DNA from: Phyto melanocephala
Taxonomy: Eukaryota > Arthropoda > Insecta > Diptera > Rhinophoridae
Length of the DNA: 64,000 bases
Assembly: GCA_941918925.1 (NCBI GenBank)
Contig: OW799237.1
Span: forward strand, 6,615,201 to 6,679,200
Reading direction: 5' to 3'
The notes beneath the pieces are model-generated. The model was not told the origin of the DNA and did no database searches. It worked only from the letters and a program-made list of their open reading frames with translations. Every line of letters starts with the position of its first letter. Position 1 is the first letter of the stretch. Shown piece after piece: positions 35,660-46,639 of the stretch. The position numbers and the translations under genes are program-made.

Positions 35660-36245
35660 TTTGACAAAGAAATGGAAATTTCAAGAGGTTTTCGTTGGAT
35701 TATGTTTCACAATTTTCGACGTGGGTTATGTAAACAAGAATGTGTCTCGATAAACTCAGTTCTTTCTATGTCACCATCTAGTCACCATCAAAAACCACAG
35801 TATATCCCTGGTGCAGTGAATTTAATCATGGTCGTAGTTCCTTCGCCGACGAATTCCGTGTAGGTCGTCCAAAATTCGTTGTTGTACCACAAAACATTGT
35901 TGCAGAGCTTAAACTGATAATGTAAGATCATCATGTGACATATTGAGAGATAGAGTCATCCTCGCACAATAGTTTCACTTCAATATATTCGATTATGAAA
36001 ACTTAGTTGTAAAAAAATGTTGTTCTCGTTGTATATCCCATACCTTATTAATCGCTTAAAAAAGGCTCGTGTCAAGTGGTGTAAAAAAATAATGACAAAT
36101 GATTTAAACGAATGCAAAAGAGTATTATTCATCAAGGAGAATAATTCATTAAAATTTATTTCAATAAATTGAATTAAATTTTCATTTAAAAATGTTTGTT
36201 AGTATTTGCTATTCCCGAAATATAAATAGTAGCCCTTCGTATATA
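35660..36245 (+). pseudogene. DD34D mariner transposase pseudogene
   Basis: From 35672 the plus strand reads MEISRGFRWIMFHNFRRGLC then KQECVSINSVLS, the start of the mariner N-terminal helix-turn-helix. After a frameshift it reads CSEFNHGRSSFADEFRVGRP, FVVVPQNIVAELKLIM, a stop, DHHVTY, then IPHTLL-like and KKARVKWCKK. This is the mariner order (RG.S...D....GRP..V.V...I..V..LI..D.HVTY, then KKAR..WC). The catalytic region is deleted. The 3' flank ATTCCCGAAATATAAATAGT recurs at 7481 behind the other mariner relic, tying the two copies together. Confidence 0.8.
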
Positions 36246-37120
36246 ACTAAAACTTAAAAAAGGTGACTGACCGCTACATTCGACAAAAAATAACGAAATC
36301 GGCTTGAGAAACTCTCTACATTTAAAGTTGTGGTGAACCCTGAAATTTTTTTTATTACCTGTAAGTGGTTACGGTCTAGTATTCTTACATGCATATGTAT
36401 AAAAGTGCTTCTTCTTTAAGCTTAAGTGTTTTTGTGGTTTTCCTAAAACAACGACAGAAAAAACAAAAACCAAAAAAAAAGATTATGTTGACAACATTAG
36501 TGCTGATGTCCATTTAAAAGCAATTAATTCAATTTTTTTCTCTCACTCTCTCTCTCTAAATAACTCAATAAAACTTTATTGAGACTTACTTGTTTTGAGT
36601 TTCCATTTAAAATTTTATTTATTTCAAAATGTTTATTACTTGTGAGATGTGCACACAAACATACTTATGTACACAATCATAGATAGAATTTTGAAAATTG
36701 CTAGGGACCAGTAATTGTGATAATAAAGATTTAATTAGAATAAATTGTTTCAAATAAATGCAATTATTTTCAAAAATGAAAAGAAACTTTAGTAATATTT
36801 TATTTTTAATATTAGAGGTGTGGTGGTGTTGTAGCGTAGTTAGGGGTGCCACACTTAAATGTTTTTAACAGTACATGTACTGTTTTTCTGTAAAATTACT
36901 GTTTTATGCACAACAGCCAAAACAGCAAATGTACTGATTTTTCTCATTATTGTTATTTTTCTCTTTTTTTAATTTTAATCACGCCCGATCCTGATTTCAC
37001 CCAAAGCTGTGAGAGTCAGTGAAAAATATTCTTCTTGCTCAAAACATATCAGACCAAGGCGAATTGAATGTAATGTAGTGAATTAAAAAAAAACAACAGG
37101 AAATTATATTGTAAACCTAA
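36246..37120. other. AT-rich non-coding DNA
   Basis: A (TC)n run lies at 36540-36558. No gene is seen. Confidence 0.5.
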
Positions 37121-37297
37121 ACCAGAGCGGCAAGTGTTTTTTGACGTCAAAAATTCTCATGTTTATACAATTTGTATGAAAAAAAATGAAATACCGCAGC
37201 GGCAACGCTTTGCAATTGAAAAATCAAATTTTGACAAGACATTAGGTATGAAAGTTGGCTGCAGAACAACTGTTGTGTTTTTTGTTTACTTTTGTGA

Positions 37298-37710
37298 CCC
37301 TACGTTGCCACAAGCAAGTACTTACTTGCAAGTAGTGTATACGTATTGCTACCGAAAATCAAGAGGAATAAATAAAATAATACATATAATTTACCACAAT
37401 TGTATGATATATTAGTGAGTTAGGTTAGGTTAGGTTGAAAAGGAGGGGCATTAAAAGCCCAAACCCATGACAGGTATGCACTTATGCCTAGTTGGCATGT
37501 TGTGCGCTTCATTAGTGAGTTAACAAAAAACTCAGTATTCAACAATACTGTTTTTCGGCTTGTCGCTTTACTTGCCGTAACCGTAAAAGTTTTACTTGCT
37601 TAAAAATTTCTTTGCATATTGCCAAAGTGTGGTTATGTTAGTAAACAAGTGTTAGTGTATTGTTTTTTTTTTTTTTTTGTTCACTTGCACTTGCATGTGG
37701 CAACGTAGGG
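37298..37710. mobile_element. MITE nested inside the 37.1 kb MITE
   Basis: The left end CCCTACGTTGCCACAAGCAA and the reverse complement of the right end, CCCTACGTTGCCACATGCAA, match at 19 of 20 bases. It interrupts the otherwise continuous alignment between 37.1-37.9 kb and 42.8-43.2 kb. No clear target duplication was read. It contains a further insertion at 37423-37510. Confidence 0.75.
37423..37510 (-). mobile_element. 5'-truncated retroposed tail with 12-bp target duplication
   Basis: An 88-bp segment is flanked by two exact copies of ATTAGTGAGTTA (37411-37422 and 37511-37522). On the minus strand it starts GAAGCGCACAACATGCCAAC and ends in the short tandem tail AACCTAACCTAACC. An exact 12-bp duplication plus a 3' tandem tail are hallmarks of target-primed reverse transcription, so this is the 3' end of a LINE or SINE. 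Confidence 0.8.
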
Positions 37711-37862
37711 TAATTGTTTAAAAGTGATGCCATTTTAGCTATTTTTAGGTTAATCTAGCGATTTTTTTCTATTTAGTGAGTTTTATTAAAAAACATAAGT
37801 GAACATTACTGCTTATTACACAACGTTGACGCACTTGTTAAGGTTTGTCAGCTCAGCGGATA

Positions 37863-38425
37863 TATCTGTTAGATATAAAGAAAATCAATACAAATTTTCT
37901 TAGATACTTCACTGTATAACATTAATCTGCTTTTGAAATAAAGGTTGTCTAAGAGCGCCGAATTTATATATCTTATCCAAGAGCAGGCGTTTTAAGTACA
38001 TAGAGAAATGTTCAAACGGATAACATTAAATAATTTTAAAAAGTTCGGTTGAAAACGTGCAAATATTTTTTACAATTGCATTGCATGGCATTTCATTCAT
38101 ACTTTTTTTAAATTATTAATTAGGGAATAACATCATTAATTAATTAAGTTTATTTTTCTTCAATTTTAAAATAAAAATTATCTTTTAACGATTCGAGTTA
38201 TTACAAACAATAAAAGTTTTGACATATCCATCTGAAAAAAAAAAAAAAAATGAACAGCTGACTTTTTAAGTTCTCCTTGCATAAGACTTTTGTTGTCGAT
38301 TGGATTAATTGTCAACAAAAAAAACAAATAAAAAAGTTGATCCATGTTATGACTTAATGATATATCTGCGTAAAAAATAATTTACTGTTTTTGCTTGCTT
38401 TTACTGTTTTTCCGAGTTTCAAATC
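37863..38425. other. AT-rich non-coding DNA
   Basis: No supported feature. Confidence 0.5.
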
Positions 38426-38427
38426 TG

Positions 38428-38556
38428 GGGCCAAATTACGGCATTCGAACCCGATCGAAATATGAAAATTCTTATTAGAATCTCCATACCTAAAGCACAG
38501 CGAACTCGATCGTTCGAGTAAAATTTCGATCGTGATCGAATGCCGTAATTTGGCCC
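38428..38556. mobile_element. MITE, 129 bp, CTG target duplication, copy 1
   Basis: The ends GGGCCAAATTACGGCATTCG and the reverse complement of the right end agree over about 20 bp. CTG flanks both sides (38425-38427, 38557-38559). The interior, including CTTATTAGAATCTC, TACCTAAAGCACAGCGAA and CTCGATCGTTCGAGT, is shared with 61425-61552. A 3-bp CWG duplication is, from memory, reported for some PIF/Harbinger-related elements. Confidence 0.8.
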
Positions 38557-38634
38557 CTGGTTAGACTAGGTGGAGAGGTTACAGAGGAAAACTTTAAGTA
38601 GAGTGAAGAGGTTTTAAACTCTATAAAAAAGAAA

Positions 38635-39020
38635 TGACGTTCCAGCTCATCCCCAACACTGGCATTTTAAAAAGATTAGCACCACATGAAAGTTCAAGAA
38701 AGCAAGAAGAAGACCCATGACGTTCCATCTCGTCTCCAATATTGGCATTTCAAGAAGATAACCACCACATGGAAGTTTATGAAAGCAAATTACAAAACGC
38801 CGCACCAAATAGCAAGAATATATACTGCACAATTTTATAATCATATAGAGTCGTTTTTCCTAAACAACGACAGATGGCACCCCCATTATCCTGATACAGC
38901 CTGTCGTAGACTAGATATAAACTTAAATTAAAAAAAATAAAAAAGACTGAAGAAACGAAAGCTTGGTAATAAAACAAGATGCTTTGTGGAAGCCCCCGTA
39001 TTCCAAAGAGAAGTAAATGG
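38635..39020 (+). repeat. Dispersed repeat family C with an 83-bp tandem duplication
   Basis: A unit starting TGACGTTCCAGCTCATCCCC at 38635 recurs at 38718 (TGACGTTCCATCTCGTCTCC), with shared TGGCATTT, AAGAAGAT and CACCACATG. Downstream are AACGACAGATGGCACCCCC and GATGCTTTGTGGAAGCCCCC, the markers of the family also at 34960 and 13550. Overlapping frames on both strands are by-products. Confidence 0.55.
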
Positions 39021-39870
39021 AGAGAACTAATAATATTATTATTACTTAGAAAACTCAGCCGAAAATAGTATTTAGGATCATCCTCTGTCTGCCTATTCAT
39101 TAATCTATTGAAATAAATTTCATAAGGAAAAAAATTTAATATAAATAAATAATTTTAACATCATCATATTCGTTTTGGTATTCCAGAATTAATAAATTCA
39201 AAATAGAAGCAACAAATTCAGCACCATATATATTTTACCACTCATTTTTATTTTTTTGAAATATATAAAAAAAAGTACTTTTACCATTTGTCTAGTTTTT
39301 TGTAATTCAATTAAATAATCATACATAAAAATAGCTGCTGTAAATTCATGCATTCATTCAATTGACAAATTTATTTAGTAGAAAATCTGTATTTATCCCC
39401 ATATTTTATTCAGTTTTATAGCCACAACCCCAATATATTAAAAGCACTACAACAAGCAACAAAAACAAAAACAAACTATTTTAAATGTTCTACGTGCAAA
39501 TGAAGAGAGGGAGAAAAAAACGACCAAACTAATATAGAGAGTACATGAAGAATCAACAACATATTCAAACTTAATGGTGCAAAAAGATTGCAACTTGGTT
39601 TGATTTTACATTTTTTATACAACAAAAAAAAAAATAAAAATGAAAAAACAACAAAAATTTATTTGCATAGAAAAACTCAATTACTCGTACAAACAACAAA
39701 TAAAATTTATACAAAATATTTTTCCTCACTTGATACACATATTTAAAGTAAAAACTGACAAAACAAATCGAAATGATTTTTATGTTTAATTCGTTACACT
39801 GTAGTAGTGGTCGAGGGAGTAAGTTAAAAGTAAATTTGTGATGATTTTAAAAATTAATGATGCAATGGTT
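39021..39870. other. AT-rich non-coding DNA
   Basis: It has many CAACAA/AAAAC runs. No gene is seen. Confidence 0.5.
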
Positions 39871-39880
39871 GGTTGACGAT

Positions 39881-41143
39881 CAGCGTTGCCATTTTTGGTT
39901 ATTTATAACCAAAATTGGTTATTTTTTTTGCCAGTGTGTAGATGTGTACTTTTTTTCCTTTTTGGTTACTTTTTTAAAGCCCAAAATTCAGTAGTATTTA
40001 ATATGTTTTATTTATAAATCATGTTCTTATATGTACGTTTAACATTGCAATGTTCTCATTTAAGTGACAATGTTTAGACCAGTGAACGAAAATAAACGAA
40101 ACGAAATACAGTACAAATCATCTAAGTCAGAAACTTTTCAATTTTCATAAATCGTTTTGTTTGCGAACAAAACAAAACCACAAACTTTTCAATGAAAAAG
40201 AGCATAAACAAAACAATTCGGGTTTTGTTCTTAGGGTTGCTTTGACGGTATGTTTCGTTTGAGTACGAAACAAGAATGAAACGTTTGCAAACGTTTGCAG
40301 AACAAAAAGATTATAACAATCATAATAACAATGCACCATTGCCAATTCGCAAACTATAGTCAGTGACTTCATATTGTTATTAGGATTATAAAATTAATGT
40401 AGGTAGGTAAAATGTTAAAAAATTCCCAACAACAAGCAGCAAGAAACATGTAGATTTTTTCATGTAAAGAGCAAATCAATCAGCAAAAGTTTTGAAACGT
40501 TTGCAGAAAGTATTGTACTGTATTGTTTTGCATTTTACATGTTGAAGCTGAGTACTTTGCGATTCTGGTTTTGTTTGCACTCATAGTACAAAACAATACA
40601 AAACAAAATGCATGTACCGTTATCCTGGGTTTTGTTTCGTTTTGTTTTCCCTCTCTGAAATTATCGAAACAAAACTATTGGAAACGTTTCCTTTTGTTTG
40701 TTTTCGTACTCTGGTTTAGACCACAGGTTTAGACAACATTGTTAGCACTTGAAACCCTATTTCTTTTAGCAAATGATCAACTCTGGAGTACGAAAAAATA
40801 AATGACTGTTTTAAAAAACAAGTACAAGTACAAATATTTTTATATTGTATTAAAATTTAAAATAAATAAAAATTTTATTTTAAATAAAAGCTTTTTATTT
40901 ATTTATCGTTATTTGTAATAAAATTACCTTTAAGTTTTTTTATGTTACTTGATACGTAAGACTTGAATTTTTGGTTTAGTTTTAGTTCATAATTCATTCG
41001 TAAAGTACAAATATTTTTTATAATTAAATGTAAAACAAATTTAAAATAAATCAAATATATTTTAATTTTGGTTACTTTTTTTTTATTTGGTTACTTTTTG
41101 AAGTAATTTTGGTTGTAAATTTTTTTTGGTCGTGGCAACACTG
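39881..41143. mobile_element. hAT-like non-autonomous element, 1263 bp, exact 8-bp duplication
   Basis: The left end CAGCGTTGCCA and the reverse complement of the right end, CAGTGTTGCCA, match at 10 of 11. Exact copies of TTGACGAT flank it (39873-39880 and 41144-41151). Subterminal regions are rich in TTGGTTA repeats on both sides. CAG-starting ends with an 8-bp duplication are typical of the hAT superfamily. It has no transposase. It is interrupted by a second hAT-like element at 40080-40713. Confidence 0.85.
40080..40713. mobile_element. hAT-like non-autonomous element, 634 bp, nested
   Basis: The left end CAGTGAACGAAAATAAACGA and the reverse complement of the right end, CAGAGTACGAAAACAAACAA, match at 16 of 20. 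Exact 8-bp duplications GTTTAGAC flank it (40072-40079, 40714-40721). The interior holds several GAAACGTTTGCAGAA and AACAAAAC-type motifs in both orientations. Two frames on opposite strands (40145-40372, 40523-40732) carry FCFV-type translations of these repeats and are not genes. Confidence 0.85.
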
Positions 41144-41660
41144 TTGACGATTGGCAGTTTAACTGTTTGTTGTAATATGTGTATGTGTGTGTCTGTGCGT
41201 GTGTTTAGGGACAGAATAAAATCAAACGTTTATTTCGTCAACTTTATTTACGAGTTAAATGTTCAGTTTTAGATTCAGTGATTTTAACAATATGTAGTGT
41301 AATGTAATTAAATAACGTGTGGAAATAATTTTAAATATTTTAAAAAACTAATAAAGAGAAGTGAAATCTATATTGAAATAAAATGTTTGGTATTTTTACA
41401 ACAACGAAATCATTACCAAATATTTCGTTATAAGCAGTTGCACTATTTTCTATTTAATCAATAAACCAAAGTCCTTAAAATTCACCAGCTTAATTCGTTT
41501 GTATGTACCAAGTACCCTGCAGATAATATCGAACTACGTGGTCTATTTTAGCAAAATGGACTACTTACAACATGATCTTATGTAATGCAGTCATAGACCA
41601 TATCATTTTCAAACAAGAGATTGTAGTTAAACGACAAGTGTTTGTGTTTTAACAGTTACA

Positions 41661-41911
41661 TATAGTCGCTGCTCTGACATAATCGGTTATGTGACAATTT
41701 TTAAAAAAAATTTTATTGCTCCATTTTGAAACATTATTGGTCGTTCGTACATTCACCAAACCGTTTAAGGATATCTTGGTTTGTTCAAAAATAAACAATA
41801 GCCAGCATGCGTAAGTTTAATACTGTAAAGTAACAAAATAAAATGCTTTGACTGCTCTCCTGAAAACTGAGTAAAAAACACATAACTGAATTTGTTAGAG
41901 CAGCGACGATA
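41661..41911. mobile_element. MITE, TA-flanked, copy 2
   Basis: The ends TATAGTCGCTGCTCTGAC and (reverse complement of the right) TATCGTCGCTGCTCTAAC match at 16 of 18. It aligns in the same orientation with 18325-18544 and is the better preserved copy at its termini. Confidence 0.7.
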
Positions 41912-42339
41912 CATTGTTGTCAAGACGTGTATAATGGTAGTGTAGGTGTTCCATTGAGTAGTGACAAAGAGTAGTTTTGAGACTACTCCGTTAGGAGTTT
42001 TGGGTTATATGGTCCAGCCCTAGGACATCGTCATGTTAAATCGACCACGTTTTCTCCATTTATTTGGGTGATCTTTGGATTAGTCCTAGTCCATTACAAA
42101 GTATAATTTACATGCGTTTATAGACTAGACGCGTTATCTATAGGGTATTAAAGTAAAATTGACTTGTATTTACTAACAACAAGTGAATTTTAAAGCACAC
42201 CATTTTCCGACTAGGTTTAAATCTTCTTATGACTGTATATCTGAACGATTAAAACCATACACCAACAATATGATAGTTTTTAGTGCGTTTTTGGACCTGG
42301 TAAGTCCACTCAAGAAAAATAAATTTTCACTCAACACTT

Positions 42340-42700
42340 AAATGTCGACTGTAAAGCTGCATTCGATAGTCTGATAAAAGAAAAAATATTTATTTATTTT
42401 GCATCTGCACTTGGTATTCCTGCAAAAATAGTCCAGTTTTTCAAAATGACGCTGAAAAATACCACAAGTGCCGTTAAAATAAAAACAAATCTTTTCAAAC
42501 CCTAGAATACGGGAAGAAGCTTTAGGCGAGAAAATGCCTTATTGTACAACTTCTTCAACATGCCAATAGATTAGATTGTCCAAGAAACTAAAATTAAAAC
42601 CATCGAAATTATTTAAAAAAAAAAGTGTCGTGCTGCTTGCGTATGCTGATGATATTGATAAAGCGATCCCATTGCAAATTTTTAAAATTAAAACAAAATA
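42340..42700 (+). pseudogene. LINE reverse transcriptase fragment
   Basis: The plus strand reads TVDCKAAFDSLIKEKIF then FASALGIPAKIVQFFKMTLK and NTTSAVKIKTNLFKP. After small shifts come FRRENALLYNFFNMPID and VVLLAYADDIDKAI at 42625-42670. AFDS.....L and AYADD are RT palm motifs; the YADD aspartates (42642-42653) are intact. The spacing fits a single RT domain of about 120 codons. The finger and thumb are missing. It belongs to a LINE clade different from the 11.6 kb relic (YADD against FADD). Confidence 0.75.
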
Positions 42701-42828
42701 TATTAAAAAGTTAGTCATCCCCATCAAATACTGCTCAAAGTCAATTTAATCGGCTGACCCTAAATATGGTTGTCACAGCTAACAGACCAACCTAAACAAG
42801 AGCTGCAGGGGTTGCATAATATTCCGCT

Positions 42829-43154
42829 GAGCGGTAACGCTGAGGTGACAAACATTAACAAGAGCTTCAACGTTGTGTAATGAACAGTAATGCTCATATT
42901 TTTTAATAAAACTCACTAAATAGAAATAAAATTGCTAGATTGACCTGAAAATAACTAAAACGCCATTACTTTTTAGCAATTACAAAAAAAAAAAAAAAAC
43001 AACAGTTGTACTGCAGCCAACTTCCATACCTAACGCGTTATCAAAATTGGATTTCCCAATTACAAAGCGTTGCAGGCGCGGTATTTCTCTTTGTTTCATA
43101 CAAATTGTATGAACATGAGAATTTTTTTTACATCCAAAAAAACGCTTAGCGCTC
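42829..43154 (-). mobile_element. MITE copy 2 (uninterrupted relative of 37.1-37.9 kb)
   Basis: The ends are GAGCGGTAACGCT and (reverse complement of the right) GAGCGCTAAGCGT. It is the inverted, uninterrupted counterpart of 37121-37862 and supports the reading of 37298-37710 as an insertion. Some similarity may run a few bases past the right end, so the exact boundary is uncertain. Confidence 0.65.
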
Positions 43155-44610
43155 TTATTTAGGTTTTGTCAATGTAGTGTTTCCAACTCTGTTAAAATGT
43201 CAAAATTATTATTCTCAATCTGTTATAATGACATGCTTTTTATGAGAGAGCTTAACCACTACTTCATACCTGCTTTAAATAGCAACAACATTATTATGCT
43301 GTAGTTGTTATTGTGTTTCGAAGAGAGTTTTATGTTGTGTTTATTTTCATCACCTTTATTATCTTTAAAGAATATTTATCTTTAGGCCACATTCTATTGA
43401 TTCATTGAATAATAAGCTAAACACATCTGCATAGTACAAATTTTGAGGCTGCTGTTTAAACACCATGTAATGCCCCCAGGCGCTGCTGTGACTTTCTTTG
43501 TTATTCTACAGATGATAAGAATGAATTTAGGGGGAGATTATGGAATACTATGCCGTCTTAATATTGATTGAAATTTGGATAAATTTTTGTATAGTGCAGA
43601 TTCCTAATACAATATTACTTTTTAGATAAAAATCATAATTGGTTAAAGGTCAAAGTTCAGGTCACTAGATAAAATAGTTTAAGAAATACTGCCATAGTTT
43701 TGACACTAAAAATAACTATTTGTTTTAATTATCACTTTTTCCTTTTAATTTATACTTAATTCTTGTATAGAGACTTTCAATTTCTAATTCCTTTTAATGA
43801 TTATTATTTTTGTTCAACTTCAGTTATTGCTGGTGTACATTTGCATACCCGGCGTTGGAATATAGAATTGGCAAAATTATATATTACAACTGCAAACACC
43901 ATTTCCTAGTTTCGGCCTTTTTGGGCAGCACAAATTTTCGATTTAGAAATGCTTGAGATTTGGTTAATTGAAATTGTGTATGTGTTCTGTTTGTGTGTCT
44001 CTTTGAATGAAAATTGGAGCATAAAAGTTGCATTATGTTTGCTGGTCGAACTCTACTATACACTTGAACACATACATACATGCAAACATGTGTAAATAGG
44101 TGTAGTGTAGGTTCGATTTTTCTTTGTTACTTGTAATTTGCTTGTACGGAAATAAGACATTCATTCCAATTTATAAGCATATATGTATGTCTTTATGCAT
44201 GCCTGTATGTCTATGTGTTACATCTGGGGAAAAACACTGGTTTCGGCAAAAGAAAAAAGAAAACACAAAAGAGCTAATGTTGGAAATATCACTATAAAGG
44301 AGAAGCTTGCCAAAGACCAAAAGGAAAAAACTGACAAACAGACAGACAAACAAACAAGAAAAATGCAAATGTATAATGAGTGCGAAACTACACGTTTAAT
44401 TAACTTGTTTACCAAACAAATCATGTTTTCCCTTTGGTGTTACATTCTACTTTTTCATTTGGTTTTGCCTTCAAACTATTGAACATAATATTTAAAAAAG
44501 TAGCACAAAAACAAAACAAAAAGCTTTAGGGAGCGGAAATTTAGCCAAAGTACTTCACATGCAGTCAAAATATTTGTTATTGAAAATAGGTGAAATCGAG
44601 CAAACAGAAA
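43155..44610. other. AT-rich non-coding DNA
   Basis: Overlapping frames around 44170-44480 on both strands come from low-complexity sequence. Nothing was recognised. Confidence 0.5.
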
Positions 44611-44615
44611 AAAAG

Positions 44616-45490
44616 TTATATATTGTAATACGGCCGCCCGCTTAGCCAGCAAGTACAGTTCAACATGGAAAATAATGCCTTTGAGGGTGTTGTGAGCAGA
44701 TTACCTGCAATAGGCAGTACTTCATTTCCCAGGAACTTGGAACAGGTGAGTGCATTTAACAATATCGTAAGAGTTGATTTCACAACAATATCAACAATAA
44801 AGGCAATGTTCCTCAAATTTATACCCCAGGTTTTTCCAATGATCCTTTTATATGGATATATGGCTATCAATGCCTTAGACACTCTCAAATGAATGTCCTG
44901 AAACCGGATAGACTTACATACAGTATCAGTACTTTATACCTCGTATTTACCACTAGATCGAGTTCCACAACAAACACCAAAGTTTCGGGAATGGGAATTT
45001 CGATACCTTGAGCTTCGACACTTTATGTTTCGACACCTTGTGTTTTCGTTTTGGTTAAGGTGGTCACTTAAACCGCTATCAATTAAGAACTTTACGGCCC
45101 CTCTCCATCTAACGCGACAGATTATTTAGATACATCCCCGATACTGCTATAGCGAAGTCGTCCGCGTAGGCGATATTATGGTACATCATACAGTCTACCT
45201 CTATAGGCAAAGTGTTAACAGTGAAGTCTCACAAAAAAGTGATAAAACACCTGCTCTTTGTGTACCCATATTTGCCAACTTTCAGAGCATAGCAGCTTCC
45301 ATAGTCGAGATTATCACCCTGTTTGTGAGTAGTCCCTTTATAAAGCGCGTAGTCCCTTCATCTACCTCTAGTCCGACCAGAAACGCGATAATCGCATCAT
45401 GCCTAATATGATTGAAAGCACTCCCTATATCAAGGAAGGTAGCAAAGGTGAATTTACTATGCTCAATAAGCCCATATCAGGAATATTATT
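44616..45490 (-). pseudogene. LINE reverse transcriptase relic, minus strand
   Basis: Reading down from 45480: EHSKFTFATFLDIGSAFNHI then DAIIAFLVGLEVDEGTTRFI and KGLLTNRVIISTM. These match the RT core (FLDI..AF) and the LL.NR segment of Jockey/LOA-type LINEs. After shifts, AYADDFAIAVSGMYLNNL at 45175-45125 has the catalytic YADD. Further down, 44885-44790 reads KALIAIYPYKRIIGKTWGIN, a thumb-region block. The order is consistent with a decayed ORF2. The RNase H part is not on this side; one lies on the opposite strand at 46.6 kb and is a separate insertion or was inverted. Confidence 0.75.
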
Positions 45491-46600
45491 CAATTTGTAA
45501 CGAGTGTGACATGAGTTTGACTTTATGTGAAATAAATTTTCTCGAGTTTAACTTTAATTCTCTATTAAAAAAAAAAAAACTTTAATAAATTTTGCGTTCT
45601 ACATTATAAAAATTAAAATCGTTTCAATAAACATCACTTAACAAAGTACATACTTTATAGTTAAATTATGTTTTTATAATTCTTTTAAAAAACTTCCCCA
45701 GCCCTCTGCAGTAACAATATCCTTTACTTTATTTAAAAATATTTCTCTGTATCAATTTCAAAATCCTAATAAAAAAAACGAAAAGAAAAACCACTTCAAC
45801 TACTAAAACTACTTAAGGAATCATAAAAAATTTAACATTTTCCTTCCTTTTGCAAGCAATTGCAAGAAAGAAAAATTATTAAAAATAACAAGAAAAAAGA
45901 AGAGGAAGAAGAAAAAAGTTAAAAATTATATTTTTAAGTTTTGGTCTTTACGATGCTGTTGCAACTAGAAGAAATTACAACAACATTTAACATTGACGCC
46001 CACAGCACTGTCTGACACGATGTCTGCTTCTGCTAACAAATTCTTTTCCAATTTAATACAACAAAAAAATTAAAATCTTTTTATAGACTTGATATACAGG
46101 CTAGTGGCTGTTAGTTTTGGAAATTTTTATTTGTTTTTATTATTTTTTAAGGCAGATATTTTTGTTACTTTTTGTTTAAAAAAAGAAATAAAAAACGGCC
46201 ACATAGTTTTCAACACTCAAAAGAAGAGAGTGTATATTTTAAAAAGTGCTCAAGGCAAGAGGTCAGGCGAGAAACACATAAAAATAATGTCAAAATATGA
46301 AATAAAAACTTTTAGGTCACAAAAAATAAATAAATAACCGAAGCAAAAGAAAAGCAGACAGTTAAATAGACAAAAAATTAAGATGGCAAAAAAGAAATTC
46401 TTTCTTCACGCTTAATATTGGGTCATAATTTTGCAGCAGACCAAAAAAAGCAAAAAAGAAACAGGAAAGAAGAAATAAGTCTTAAGTAAAAGTTTCGAAA
46501 TAAAAAGATAAATTAAAGTTAAATTTATGAGAAGGAAAAGATTATTTTCATACTGGCTACAGTAGTTACCAACCGAAACTGAATGGAGTTTGACGGGGCG
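45491..46600. other. AT-rich non-coding DNA
   Basis: No supported feature between the two LINE relics. Confidence 0.5.
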
Positions 46601-46639
46601 CTTAATATTATAATTCTTTCTTGGAGCGAATGCAAAAGG

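Larger units (their letters stand above)
37121..37862 (+). mobile_element. MITE copy 1, host of a nested insertion
   Basis: The outer segments 37121-37290 and 37715-37862 align with the reverse complement of 42829-43154. Shared blocks include AATTCTCATGTT, ATACAATTTGTATGAA, TAGGTATG(A/G)AAGTTGGCTGCAG, TTTCTATTTAGTGAGTTTTA and ACACAACGTTGA. The ends look like GAGCGGCAAG and CTCAGCGG. It is interrupted by the element at 37298-37710. The short frame at 37134-37415 runs across the insertion and is not a gene. Confidence 0.7.

Noticed and set aside
37419..37435. TTAGGTTAGGTTAGG as insect telomeric repeat
   Set aside because: Only three units, located at the 3' tail of a small retroposed segment with target duplications, which explains it better.
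40145..40732. Two frames with repeated Phe/Cys-rich translations on opposite strands
   Set aside because: They translate the AAACGTTTGCAG and AACAAAAC repeats inside a non-autonomous hAT-like element.
44170..44482. Overlapping frames on both strands, one Lys-rich
   Set aside because: Low-complexity A-rich sequence gives both. No conserved motif or start context is seen.
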